This document shows, piece after piece, positions 1 to 8,074 of a stretch of 33,261 bases of DNA. The stretch's first letter is position 1. Every line of letters starts with the position of its first letter. The notes beneath the pieces were generated by a model. That model made no database searches. It worked only from the letters and a program-made list of their open reading frames with translations, and was not told the DNA's origin. The stretch covers positions 198,612-231,872 of the forward strand of contig NZ_JAANOQ010000006.1 of NCBI RefSeq assembly GCF_011305415.1, read 5' to 3'. Source of the stretch: Flavobacterium bernardetii (GTDB lineage: Bacteria > Bacteroidota > Bacteroidia > Flavobacteriales > Flavobacteriaceae). A program made the position numbers and the translations under genes.

Positions 1-28
1 GGAAGTTGCTTGTTTCTTTTAGCGAGTG

Positions 29-57
29 CAAATATAATTGAATTTTTATTTTAGCAA
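29..57 (-). promoter_or_regulatory. Putative promoter reading out of the left edge
   Basis: On the minus strand a TTG (57-55) is followed after 18 bases by TATATTTG (36-29), which fits the Bacteroidota TTG / TAnnTTTG promoter. It lies downstream of rseP and points away from it, so it would drive a gene beyond base 1. The bases after the box begin GCACTCGC, with no start codon before the edge, so the target could be a tRNA or a protein gene. This is a motif match only. Confidence 0.4.
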
Positions 58-80
58 AAATATTTTGACACTTTTTTATA

Positions 81-1409
81 TTAATTTATCAATTTATCTA
101 AAATCAGTTGGTAAATGTCTTTCCCAAAGGTTAATACCATTAATGAAAGTAGGAAAATCATACCTCCAGTTTGTACATAACCTGCTGCTTTATCTGATAA
201 TTTCTTACCTGTAACCATTTCAACGATTGTAAATAACGCATGTCCACCATCTAAACCAGGAATTGGTAATAAATTCATAAAGGCTAAACCAATTGAAAAC
301 AGTGCTGTAAAATTCCAAATAAATTCCCAATCCCAAGAATCTGGTAATTGACGTGCAATACCAATAGGGCTTTTTACTTGTTTATAAGCTCCTGTAGCCG
401 GTTTTAATATTAATTTGAACTGTTTTACATTATATACTAATAATTGATAAGATTCCTTTACAGCCGCTGAAACCGCTTCACCGAAAGAAAGCTTGTTGGT
501 GATTAGAAAATCATTTTTATCTTGTGTAGTTGGATAAAAACCTAATTTACCTTCTTTATTTACTTTAGCGTTTAATTCTACTAATTGTTTGTTTCTTTCT
601 ACAACAACTTTAATAGAATCATTTTTTAATCCTTTTAAATCCTCAGCAAAAACATCGAAATAAGTAAATTCTTTTCCGTTTACAGATTTTATTAAATCAC
701 CTTTCTTGAAATTAGCTTTAACAGCTTCTGATTTTGGCTCTAAGGAATCAATAAGAATTGTAGCAATTCTTGGTTTTATAAAGTTTTTACCTTCACTTCC
801 TAAAATTTCACCTTTTTGTTCGTCAGTTAAGTTTAGCTTAACTTCTTTCCCATTTCTATCAACAATAACTTCTTCGCTCAACAAAACGTCAATTATTGCC
901 CAATTGTATTTTGGTTGTAATTTTCCGTCAATAGAAACAATTTTATCTCCGTTTTTGAAACCAACACTTTGCCCGACTTCTCCAAAAGCTAATCCATTTT
1001 TCTGAAATTTCTCCATAGAAATGTATTTTTGACCTACGGTTGAAAACATCATCGTGTAGATAAACCAAGCTAATAATATATTTACGATAATTCCACCTAA
1101 CATTACAATTAAACGTTGCCAAGCTGGTTTTGAACGAAATTCCCATGGTTGAGGTTCTTGTTTCATTTGGTCTTCATCCATACTTTCGTCTATCATACCA
1201 GAAATTTTCACATAACCTCCAAATGGCAACCATCCAATTCCCCATTCAGTTTCGCCAATTTTTTTCTTGATTAAAGAAAAACCAATATCCAAAAACAAAT
1301 AGAATTTTTCTACTCGCATTTTAAACATTCTAGCTGTTAAATAATGTCCGAATTCGTGAAGAATTACTAAAACTGATAATATAAAAAGTATTTGTGCAAC
1401 TTGAATCAT
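81..1409 (-). CDS. rseP: RseP-type site-2 zinc metalloprotease (M50)
   Basis: This is an intramembrane zinc protease of the S2P/RseP family (442 aa), which releases membrane-bound anti-sigma factors or trims signal-peptide remnants in the inner membrane. The zinc motif HEFGH lies at residues 18-22 in the first membrane helix. The second metal-binding motif LDG (Asp about 387) lies in a late helix within NLLPIPGLDGGH. Two PDZ-like regions lie between them (about 135-220 and 225-300). Further helices are at about 100-120 and 410-435. Length is normal for the family. An exact TACTTTTG -7 box 25 bases upstream of the ATG gives it its own promoter, although the aminopeptidase gene lies just upstream on the same strand. 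The identification is secure; the substrate in this organism is not visible. Confidence 0.95.
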   Translation of the reverse strand: MIQVAQILFILSVLVILHEFGHYLTARMFKMRVEKFYLFLDIGFSLIKKKIGETEWGIGWLPFGGYVKISGMIDESMDEDQMKQEPQPWEFRSKPAWQRLIVMLGGIIVNILLAWFIYTMMFSTVGQKYISMEKFQKNGLAFGEVGQSVGFKNGDKIVSIDGKLQPKYNWAIIDVLLSEEVIVDRNGKEVKLNLTDEQKGEILGSEGKNFIKPRIATILIDSLEPKSEAVKANFKKGDLIKSVNGKEFTYFDVFAEDLKGLKNDSIKVVVERNKQLVELNAKVNKEGKLGFYPTTQDKNDFLITNKLSFGEAVSAAVKESYQLLVYNVKQFKLILKPATGAYKQVKSPIGIARQLPDSWDWEFIWNFTALFSIGLAFMNLLPIPGLDGGHALFTIVEMVTGKKLSDKAAGYVQTGGMIFLLSLMVLTFGKDIYQLILDKLIN

Positions 1410-1434
1410 TGTATTTTGATTTGTATTTAAAAAG

Positions 1435-1442
1435 CAAAAGTA
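1435..1442 (-). promoter_or_regulatory. -7 box of rseP (TACTTTTG)
   Basis: This is an exact TAnnTTTG match on the minus strand, 25 bases before the rseP ATG. It overlaps the descending arm and T-tract of the terminator-like hairpin behind the upstream aminopeptidase gene. No TTG lies at the usual -33 distance. Confidence 0.5.
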
Positions 1443-1457
1443 AGGTTTTCACCTTAC
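1440..1457 (-). terminator. Hairpin after the M1 aminopeptidase gene
   Basis: GTAAGGT (1440-1446) pairs with ACCTTAC (1451-1457) around a 4-base loop. On the minus strand the hairpin is followed by TTTTGCTTTTT. It lies 26 bases beyond the aminopeptidase stop codon, as expected of a weak intrinsic terminator. The same bases supply the rseP -7 box. Confidence 0.5.
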
Positions 1458-1482
1458 TTTTTAATATTATTTTATGGTTAGC

Positions 1483-3402
1483 CTATTTTTTTATGAAATT
1501 TTTATGAAAGACTCCTTCTGAAGTCTCAATTTTTAAAAAGTGAACCCCACTTGATAGTTGACTAGTATTGATTGTATTCTTATAATCTGTAGCCAAAAGT
1601 TGTCCTAAATTATTAAAAACTTCAACTTTATACAAAGTAAAACTACTTGGAAATTGAATGTTTAATTCGTTCTCTGCAGGAACTGGAAATAGAGAAACTG
1701 CTTTGTCGCTATCAAAAGTTTCATTTCCTAAAGTTTCTGTATTGTCATTAGATATAATGTGTTTATTCGGATCAAAAGTTACTCCAGTTACAACAAAAGG
1801 AACGGAAACAATAAATTCTTGAGCATTTGTTGTGTTGTTAACTACAACATCATGCGTTTGTCCGCTACTTCCTAATAATCTAATTTGTAAAGGCATTTCA
1901 AAAAATGATACACTTGCATCAGATTGTGTTTGATTTACAATGATTTTAGCTTGACCTGCTCCCCAATTTTGCGCCACAATATCATATGTTGGATATCCTT
2001 GATTGTATAACCAATCATTAAAAAATTCTGTTAAACTAGCTCCGTAAGCCGTTTCTAAATGCGATTTAAAATTAGACGTAACTGCATAACCATAAGCCAA
2101 AGCTGGATCTGCAAGATATGTATTTAATGCATTAAAAAATGCAACATCTCCCATTTTCCAACGCAACATGTGTGTGATCATTGAGCCTTTATTATAAGTT
2201 AATCTACCTGAAAAGATTCTACTTGAGTTTAAAGCTTCTAAATCTGTTAAATAAGTGGCTCCAGTAGGAGAAGAAGTAATATTGTTAATTTTACTATTTT
2301 TCCAACTTACAAAACTAGCTGCATTATCAAATTCTTCCACAACTAAACCTGCCATATATTCTGTTAAACCTTCATTTAACCAAATATCTTTCCATGAACC
2401 ACAAGTAATTTTATCACCAAACCATTGATGTGCCAATTCATGTGCAATTAAGCTTCTACTCCAACTATTCATAAATGAAACAGTCGTATGCTCCATTCCG
2501 CCACCTAATCCAGCGCGTGCATGACCATACTTTTCGTTTCTAAAGGGATAAGGTCCAATTTTCGTTTCAAAAAAGTTCATGATAGCAGGTGTTACTGACA
2601 AACTCGCTTGTGAACTTGCCGACTCTTCTGGATATAAATAATTTACAATAGGAAAATACGGACTAGCGACAGTTCCTAAACCAGCTTGCTGATTAAATAT
2701 TTCATAATTTGTAACAGCAATTGCAATTAAATAGGCTGGAATTGGATACAAATGTTTAAAATGTGTTGTAGCACTTGCACCTGCTACAACACGACTTTGT
2801 TGTAATCCGTTTGCAACTGAATTATATTGTGAAGGAGCTGTTACATAAACGTCAATACTATTTACTTTGTCATTTAAATCTTGTTTACAAGGCCACCAAC
2901 TTCTAGCTCCAAATGGTTCAGACAACGTCCATAAAACAGGAGTTCCGGCATGAGTCGATTTTGAAAATTCACCTTCTGTGTTTGGTGGTATTCCACTATA
3001 AGTAATAATTACTGTAGCGCTTGTTCCTGTTGTAACTGTTGCAGGAAAATTAATATTTAATTGATTTGGTGTTTCCGAAAAAGTTAAATTAGCACTATTC
3101 ATCGTAACTGAACTTACCGTTAAAGCTGAAGCCATATCAAAAGCGATACTGTTCATATTTGATAATGCTGTAAATGTAGTTTTTACAATTCCGCTTATTG
3201 AAGAAACTGCCGGATTAATTGTAAAACGCAACTCATGATAGGTTACATCATAATTTTGAGTATTCGGATTTACCTGAACATTCATTATTGTTGAGGCAGA
3301 TTTCATTTCAGACTCCACCATTCCGTTAAATTCCGAATCAGTTGATTGCGAAAAACAGAAAGAAGTCATTAAAACGAAAAAGATTTGGGTAGTTTTTTTC
3401 AT
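1483..3402 (-). CDS. Secreted M1-family aminopeptidase with T9SS sorting domain
   Basis: This is a zinc aminopeptidase of the M1 (gluzincin) family, 639 aa. The zinc site is HELAHQW (His321, Glu322, His325) with the third ligand Glu344 in LNEGLTEY. An exopeptidase-type GGGMEHTT segment lies upstream of it. The start chosen is the ATG at 3402, which gives a classical signal peptide (KKTTQIFFVLMTSFCFSQ); an upstream in-frame ATG at 3453 would bury the signal behind 17 extra residues. The last 75 or so residues (from about SLFPVPAENELNIQF) form a type A type IX secretion sorting domain ending in a lysine-rich tail. The protein is therefore probably exported through the outer membrane and attached or released at the surface. 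Its likely role is peptide scavenging. Confidence 0.9.
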   Translation of the reverse strand: MKKTTQIFFVLMTSFCFSQSTDSEFNGMVESEMKSASTIMNVQVNPNTQNYDVTYHELRFTINPAVSSISGIVKTTFTALSNMNSIAFDMASALTVSSVTMNSANLTFSETPNQLNINFPATVTTGTSATVIITYSGIPPNTEGEFSKSTHAGTPVLWTLSEPFGARSWWPCKQDLNDKVNSIDVYVTAPSQYNSVANGLQQSRVVAGASATTHFKHLYPIPAYLIAIAVTNYEIFNQQAGLGTVASPYFPIVNYLYPEESASSQASLSVTPAIMNFFETKIGPYPFRNEKYGHARAGLGGGMEHTTVSFMNSWSRSLIAHELAHQWFGDKITCGSWKDIWLNEGLTEYMAGLVVEEFDNAASFVSWKNSKINNITSSPTGATYLTDLEALNSSRIFSGRLTYNKGSMITHMLRWKMGDVAFFNALNTYLADPALAYGYAVTSNFKSHLETAYGASLTEFFNDWLYNQGYPTYDIVAQNWGAGQAKIIVNQTQSDASVSFFEMPLQIRLLGSSGQTHDVVVNNTTNAQEFIVSVPFVVTGVTFDPNKHIISNDNTETLGNETFDSDKAVSLFPVPAENELNIQFPSSFTLYKVEVFNNLGQLLATDYKNTINTSQLSSGVHFLKIETSEGVFHKNFIKK

Positions 3403-3523
3403 TATTTTTAAATTAAAACACGAAAATAGGCAAAATATTTTAATTTTAAACAATTTTAACCTTCTTTACATTGTAATTTAACAATTGTGCATTTTCTTTT
3501 CCTAAAAATTTACAACAATTCCT

Positions 3524-3531
3524 TACATTTG
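3524..3531 (+). promoter_or_regulatory. -7 box of serS (TACATTTG)
   Basis: This is an exact TAnnTTTG match ending 20 bases before the serS ATG, the usual spacing for a short leader. I see no clear -33 TTG at 17-23 bases upstream. Confidence 0.55.
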
Positions 3532-3551
3532 CTTTCCAAAAACAAACAAAC

Positions 3552-4823
3552 ATGTTACAAGTACATTTTATTAGAGAAAACAAAGAAGAAGTCATTACGC
3601 GCTTAGCGAAAAAGAACTTCGAAGCTACTGCTATTGTAGAGCTTGTTGTGGAATTAGACGAAAAACGTAGAAACACACAAGTAGAATTAGACAATCTTTT
3701 AGCGGAATCTAATAAATTATCCAAAGACATTGGCGAAATGATGAAAAATGGCGAAAAAGCCAAAGCCGAAATCTTAAAGGAAAAAACAACTCAAATTAGA
3801 GAAAATTCTAAAACATTAAACGAAACTTTGAATGCGATTGCAAACCAATTGCAAGACGAATTATACAAATTACCGAATTTACCAGCTGAAATTGTGCCTT
3901 TCGGAAAAACGCCTGAAGAAAACTTAAATGTTTTTGAAGAAGGTGACATTCCTAAATTACACGAAGGTGCTTTACCTCACTGGGAATTAGCTAAAAAATA
4001 TGACATCATTGATTTTGAATTAGGTGTGAAAATCGCTGGTGCAGGATTTCCAGTTTACAAAGGAAAAGGTGCCAAATTGCAACGTGCTTTGATTTCATAT
4101 TTCTTAGATAAAAATACAGATGCAGGTTACAAAGAATACCAAGTGCCGCATTTAGTAAACGAAGCTTCGGCTTATGGAACAGGGCAATTGCCAGACAAAG
4201 ACGGACAAATGTATCATGACGCAACGGATAATTTATATTTAATTCCAACTGCGGAAGTGCCTGTAACTAACATTTTCAGAGATGATTTAGTTTCAGAAAA
4301 CGATTTACCAATTTTATGTACAGGTTACACACCATGTTTCCGTAGAGAAGCAGGTTCTTATGGTGCTCATGTTCGTGGATTGAATCGTTTACACCAATTT
4401 GATAAAGTAGAAATTGTACGTATCGAAAAACCAGAAAACTCATACGCAGCGTTAGACGGAATGGTAGAACACGTGAAAGAAATTTTACAGGAATTGAAGT
4501 TACCATACAGAGTTTTAAGGCTTTGCGGGGGTGATATGGGATTTGCTTCAGCGTTAACATATGATTTCGAAGTGTTTTCAACAGCGCAAGACCGTTGGTT
4601 AGAAATTTCTTCTGTATCTAATTTCGAAACGTTCCAAGCAAATCGATTAAAATTAAGATATAAAGATGCGAATGGTAAAAACCAATTGGCACACACGTTA
4701 AACGGAAGTTCATTAGCTTTACCTAGAGTTTTAGCGGGACTTTTAGAAAACTATCAAACACCAGAAGGAATCGTAATTCCGGAAGTATTAAGAAGATATA
4801 CTGGATTTGATATTATTAACTAA
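3552..4823 (+). CDS. serS: Seryl-tRNA synthetase
   Basis: SerS (423 aa) charges tRNA-Ser, and the selenocysteine tRNA where present, with serine. The N-terminal 110 or so residues form the charged antiparallel coiled-coil arm that grips the long variable arm of the tRNA. The class II catalytic core follows, with motif 2 at FRREAGSYGAHVRGLNR (from Phe263) and motif 3 at LALPRVLAGLLENYQ (Arg392). The TAEVPVTN serine-binding segment is also present. Full length and intact. It has its own -7 box and is closed by a terminator at 4864-4892, so it is monocistronic. Confidence 0.98.
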   Translation: MLQVHFIRENKEEVITRLAKKNFEATAIVELVVELDEKRRNTQVELDNLLAESNKLSKDIGEMMKNGEKAKAEILKEKTTQIRENSKTLNETLNAIANQLQDELYKLPNLPAEIVPFGKTPEENLNVFEEGDIPKLHEGALPHWELAKKYDIIDFELGVKIAGAGFPVYKGKGAKLQRALISYFLDKNTDAGYKEYQVPHLVNEASAYGTGQLPDKDGQMYHDATDNLYLIPTAEVPVTNIFRDDLVSENDLPILCTGYTPCFRREAGSYGAHVRGLNRLHQFDKVEIVRIEKPENSYAALDGMVEHVKEILQELKLPYRVLRLCGGDMGFASALTYDFEVFSTAQDRWLEISSVSNFETFQANRLKLRYKDANGKNQLAHTLNGSSLALPRVLAGLLENYQTPEGIVIPEVLRRYTGFDIIN

Positions 4824-4825
4824 TT

Positions 4826-4850
4826 TGTCATGCTGAACTTGTTTCAGTAT
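4826..4850 (+). repeat. REP-like short palindrome after serS
   Basis: Just behind the serS stop codon, TGTCATGCTGAAC is followed by TTG and TTTCAGTA, which folds into a 7-bp stem with one G-T pair. Similar ATGCTGAAC-TTG-TTTCAGCAT sequences are familiar as dispersed extragenic palindromes in Bacteroidota genomes. Only one copy occurs in this window, so its repeat status rests on recollection. Confidence 0.4.
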
Positions 4851-4863
4851 CTCTCATATATAG

Positions 4864-4892
4864 AAAAAGCAACTTTTAGGAGTTGCTTTTTT
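4864..4892. terminator. Bidirectional terminator between serS and the small lipoprotein operon
   Basis: AAAAAGCAACT (4864-4874) pairs perfectly with AGTTGCTTTTT (4881-4891) around a 6-base loop, leaving a T-run on both strands. It can end serS (plus strand) and the three-gene operon that ends at 4922 (minus strand). Confidence 0.85.
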
Positions 4893-4921
4893 GTTTTTAA
4901 ATATAACCATATGAAAAGATT

Positions 4922-5557
4922 CTAATTACCCACCAATTCAAAATCAATAATTTTATAAACTGGCACATTATTAATTCTCTTAATAAAGATATTCTTTTTT
5001 GATTTAGCATCTGGAATTATTAGGCAACCTGTTCCCATATAAAGACACTTCATTTTCAATTTATATTTTCTATACCTGAAACTACATTTTTCCTTTCTTA
5101 AAAGTCTTTTCTTAAAACTTGTAACGGGATGATTAGTAGTTTTAACTTTTATTAATTCTGCTAGTTTTTCTAAACATTTTCTTTCATTAAAATCAATATT
5201 ATTATCTAAAAGATACTTATAAACCTCTTCATCAATACCTGCGTCAAATAAATAAGTTCCTTTCAAATAAGATTCTTCAAAATTTTCGCTATTGAAATTT
5301 CGAATAAAATAGGGTTCCATCCTATAAAAAGAATCCGTTCCTAAATTACTAAAGTTAAAGGTGTCTTTTATATAAATATCCTCCATATAAAAGTCGTCTT
5401 CAATTTCTACTAGTTTCATTTTACTTGAAGGCAAAAGCTCTGACTTACATTCTTCAAACACTCTTGCTGGCGCGCAACTAATAATAATTGTACAGAAAAA
5501 AAGGAGAAAGCCAAAATTAAGTATTAGCGTGTTATGTTTCTTTGTGGCTTTTATCAT
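4922..5557 (-). CDS. Unrecognised predicted lipoprotein (211 aa)
   Basis: I do not recognise the family. The N-terminus has a lysine-rich start, a long hydrophobic stretch (about residues 10-27) and a Cys28 preceded by Ile-Ile-Ser, an acceptable but not ideal lipobox. The mature part is rich in charged and aromatic residues, has further cysteines (about 33, 123, 153, 165 and 173), and is mostly mixed alpha/beta in appearance. Its ATG overlaps the TGA of the upstream gene (ATGA), so the two are translationally coupled. The gene is the last of a three-gene operon and is followed by a terminator. Probably an envelope protein of unknown function. Confidence 0.7.
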   Translation of the reverse strand: MIKATKKHNTLILNFGFLLFFCTIIISCAPARVFEECKSELLPSSKMKLVEIEDDFYMEDIYIKDTFNFSNLGTDSFYRMEPYFIRNFNSENFEESYLKGTYLFDAGIDEEVYKYLLDNNIDFNERKCLEKLAELIKVKTTNHPVTSFKKRLLRKEKCSFRYRKYKLKMKCLYMGTGCLIIPDAKSKKNIFIKRINNVPVYKIIDFELVGN

Positions 5558-5868
5558 TCTGTTTCCTTCTTTAAAAACACAAGCGTAACAATCTCGTCAA
5601 CAGCAATCCTTGTTTTCTTTACAAAATAATTAATATGAAGTTTATTGTTTTTAATTTCATAATAAAAATATTCATTTTCCATTTTGAATTTTCTCTTATT
5701 TATTAAATTATAATTGTATTCAGATTCATTAATTTTAACGCTGATTTTTTTATCATAAATCCGAACAAAATATTTTCTGTCTTTATTTTCACATGTCCAT
5801 TCTGTAAATTTCTCTTGCATAGTAAAGAAACTTAAAGTGAACATAAATAGTAAGATAATTTTATTCAT
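5554..5868 (-). CDS. Unrecognised small secreted protein (104 aa)
   Basis: There is a short cleavable-looking signal peptide (residues 1-18, NKIILLFMFTLSFFTMQ). The rest is a small beta-rich domain with alternating short strands (YFVRIYDKKISVKI, YNYNLINKRKFKM, EYFYYEIKNNKLHINYF). I recognise no family. It sits between the membrane protein gene at 5888-6163 (19-base gap) and the lipoprotein gene, which it overlaps by 4 bases, so all three are probably one transcript. Expected to lie in the periplasm. Confidence 0.65.
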   Translation of the reverse strand: MNKIILLFMFTLSFFTMQEKFTEWTCENKDRKYFVRIYDKKISVKINESEYNYNLINKRKFKMENEYFYYEIKNNKLHINYFVKKTRIAVDEIVTLVFLKKETE

Positions 5869-5887
5869 TTTAATATCATTTGAATTA

Positions 5888-6163
5888 CTATTGACTTAAA
5901 TATTTACTGATTGAAAATCCCCATTTTAAAAAAACAAGCAGTTCAATTATTTGTAGAATGACTACAGTAAGAAGTATCAAGTGTTTTTTATCGTTAGTAC
6001 TTTTTGTGAAAATAGCAATCATAATAATTTGGAATATACCAAAAATAATATTTAAAGCAATTATGGCCATATCGCCACCGGAAACGCCTAAATTAGTATA
6101 AAATATATACGCAAACATGCTTATTGAAACCAATGCGTTTATTGAAATCCATTTATTTATCAT
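5888..6163 (-). CDS. Unrecognised small membrane protein (91 aa)
   Basis: This is a polytopic protein with three hydrophobic segments (about residues 4-23, 31-52 and 60-80) separated by short polar turns (NLGVSGGD and TKSTNDKKH). I recognise no family. It is the first gene of the minus-strand operon with the secreted protein and the lipoprotein. An exact TATATTTG box ends only four bases before the ATG, so either the transcript is leaderless or a different start or promoter is used. The next in-frame Met is residue 16, which would remove the first helix. Confidence 0.6.
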   Translation of the reverse strand: MINKWISINALVSISMFAYIFYTNLGVSGGDMAIIALNIIFGIFQIIMIAIFTKSTNDKKHLILLTVVILQIIELLVFLKWGFSISKYLSQ

Positions 6164-6167
6164 GTTT

Positions 6168-6175
6168 CAAATATA
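6168..6175 (-). promoter_or_regulatory. -7-like box abutting the start of the small membrane protein operon
   Basis: TATATTTG on the minus strand is an exact TAnnTTTG match, but only four bases separate it from the ATG at 6163. If it is used, transcription would begin at or very near the A of the start codon. A chance match is quite possible in DNA this AT-rich. Confidence 0.35.
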
Positions 6176-6268
6176 CAAAACCAACTCATAAACCCTCACA
6201 AATCTTAAATATTTACTAACCTTGCCACGAGTTGACTAATTTTTGTTAATTTAGTGGCTTATTATTCT

Positions 6269-8053
6269 ATGACAAAAATATTTACATATCTATTTTTCTT
6301 TTGCTCGCTAATTGGTTTCGCACAAAACGAACTATTGGCGCAAAATTACTTTGACAAAGGCGAATTTGACAAAGCCACTTCGTTGTATGAAGAATTGGAT
6401 AAAAAACAACCTGGAAATTTCTATTTCACACAAAAATTAGTAAGCTGTTACCAAGGTTTAAAACAATTTGACAAAGCTGAAAAGTTACTTTTAAATAAAA
6501 AAGGCAACTCCAATCAACCTACATTTTTTGTAGAATTAGGTTATAATGCCCAATTGCAAAAAGACCAAGCCAAAGCCGATTCGTATTATAAAAAAGCAAT
6601 TGATGCAGTGGCAAACCAGCCGAATTACGCCTATCAAATTGGACAAGCTTTCGAACAAAAATCTTTATTACAACAAGCGTACAACACGTATGAAATTGGT
6701 CAGAAAAATAATTCTGGGATGAATTTCGATTACCAAATGGCGTTACTTCAAGGCCAAATGGGGAATTTAGATGTAATGGTGGTCAAACTTTTAGATTATT
6801 CGTATTCAAATGTTAATGCGACCTTAAACGTTCAAAATCAACTTGTACTTTTCATGCAAGATGATGGGGAAAATGTGTTTGTCAATTCCTTAAAAAAAGA
6901 ACTTTTACTTCGTACTCAAAAAACACAAGACATTTATTGGAACCAATTTTTAAGTTGGTTGTATGTGAATCAGAAAGAATACAACAAAGCGTTTATTCAG
7001 GAAAAATCTATCTATAAAAGAAATCCAGAATCATTTGACGATATTATTCAATTGGCTCAAATTTGTGTCAACGAAAAGGATAACGAAACGGCGCAAGCAA
7101 TTTTTCAGTTCATTTTGCAAAATACAACAGATGAATCTACGATTTTAAACGCTCAATATTTTTTATTGAAGAATGAAATCGCGAATGCAAAACCAGAAAA
7201 TTATCCATTAATTCAATCGAAATTTGATACTTTATTGAGTCAATTTGGCGAGTCACCATTTTCAGTAGATTTACAAATCTTAGCCTCACATTTTAAAGCT
7301 TTTTATCAGAATGATTTCGAAAATGCAAAAGCACTTTTAGACAAATTGATGGAAATGCCATTGAATATTCGTCAAAAAGCGAAAGTCAAAATGGAACTGG
7401 CAGATGTTTTTGTGTTTAACGAAAAGTTCAATCAGGCCATTATTTATTACGCGCAAATTCAGAACGATTTACCAAACGACGAGTATTCACACGAAGCCAG
7501 CATGCGAATGGCGAAAACGAGTTTCTTTAAAAAAGATTTCGATTGGGCGAAAAAACAAGCTAAAGAATTGAAACAAGCGTCAACCCAATTAATTGCTAAT
7601 GATGCTGTGGAATTGTTTTTACTAATAAGTGATAATTCGGCGGAAGATTCCTTAAAAGTCGCTTTACAAGATTTCTCAAAAGCCGATTTATTAGAATATC
7701 AAAACAAACCGAAGGAAGCTTTAGATGCCTTTTTGCAAATTTTAGTCAAACACAAAGGACAAAGCATTGAAGCAGGAACTTTGTATAAAGTAGGTAGAAA
7801 TTATGAAAAATTAGGTAATTTTGCCAAAGCAATTAGCTACTATCAAACGATTTTAGACAACCATAAAGACGGGATTTATATAGATGAAGCCTTATTTTAT
7901 TCAGCAGAAATTTATAATAAGCAACTCAATGATCCGGAAAAAGCCAAAAGCTTATACGAAAAAGTGGTTTTAGAACATCCAGATAGTATTTATTTTACCG
8001 AAGCTAGAAAACAATACCGCCAATTACGAGGCGACAAACAACAAGGAATATAA
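6269..8053 (+). CDS. Tetratricopeptide-repeat protein, exported
   Basis: This 594-aa protein consists almost entirely of helical TPR-type repeats (for example NYFDKGEFDKATSLYEEL, KVGRNYEKLGNFAKAISYY and AEIYNKQLNDPEKAKSLYE). It begins with a signal peptide (TKIFTYLFFFCSLIGFAQ). I chose the ATG at 6269 because an upstream in-frame GTG at 6254 would only add MAYYS before it. TPR proteins of this kind are periplasmic scaffolds and show no catalytic residues. The gene is followed 21 bases later by the PLP enzyme gene and probably shares its transcript, but nothing visible links their functions. Confidence 0.85.
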   Translation: MTKIFTYLFFFCSLIGFAQNELLAQNYFDKGEFDKATSLYEELDKKQPGNFYFTQKLVSCYQGLKQFDKAEKLLLNKKGNSNQPTFFVELGYNAQLQKDQAKADSYYKKAIDAVANQPNYAYQIGQAFEQKSLLQQAYNTYEIGQKNNSGMNFDYQMALLQGQMGNLDVMVVKLLDYSYSNVNATLNVQNQLVLFMQDDGENVFVNSLKKELLLRTQKTQDIYWNQFLSWLYVNQKEYNKAFIQEKSIYKRNPESFDDIIQLAQICVNEKDNETAQAIFQFILQNTTDESTILNAQYFLLKNEIANAKPENYPLIQSKFDTLLSQFGESPFSVDLQILASHFKAFYQNDFENAKALLDKLMEMPLNIRQKAKVKMELADVFVFNEKFNQAIIYYAQIQNDLPNDEYSHEASMRMAKTSFFKKDFDWAKKQAKELKQASTQLIANDAVELFLLISDNSAEDSLKVALQDFSKADLLEYQNKPKEALDAFLQILVKHKGQSIEAGTLYKVGRNYEKLGNFAKAISYYQTILDNHKDGIYIDEALFYSAEIYNKQLNDPEKAKSLYEKVVLEHPDSIYFTEARKQYRQLRGDKQQGI

Positions 8054-8074
8054 AAGATTAAATATATAATAGAA

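Noticed and set aside
3403..3453. Longer start for the M1 aminopeptidase at 3453
   Set aside because: It would place 17 hydrophobic and charged residues before an already complete signal peptide.
4006..4696. Overlapping minus-strand ORFs inside serS, and similar antisense ORFs inside prfC, the synthase fusion and the TonB receptor
   Set aside because: They mirror the codons of strongly identified genes, and show no recognisable domains or promoters.
6224..6256. GCCAC and GTGGC flanking the promoter region of the TPR gene as an operator
   Set aside because: Only five bases per arm with a long spacer; expected by chance.
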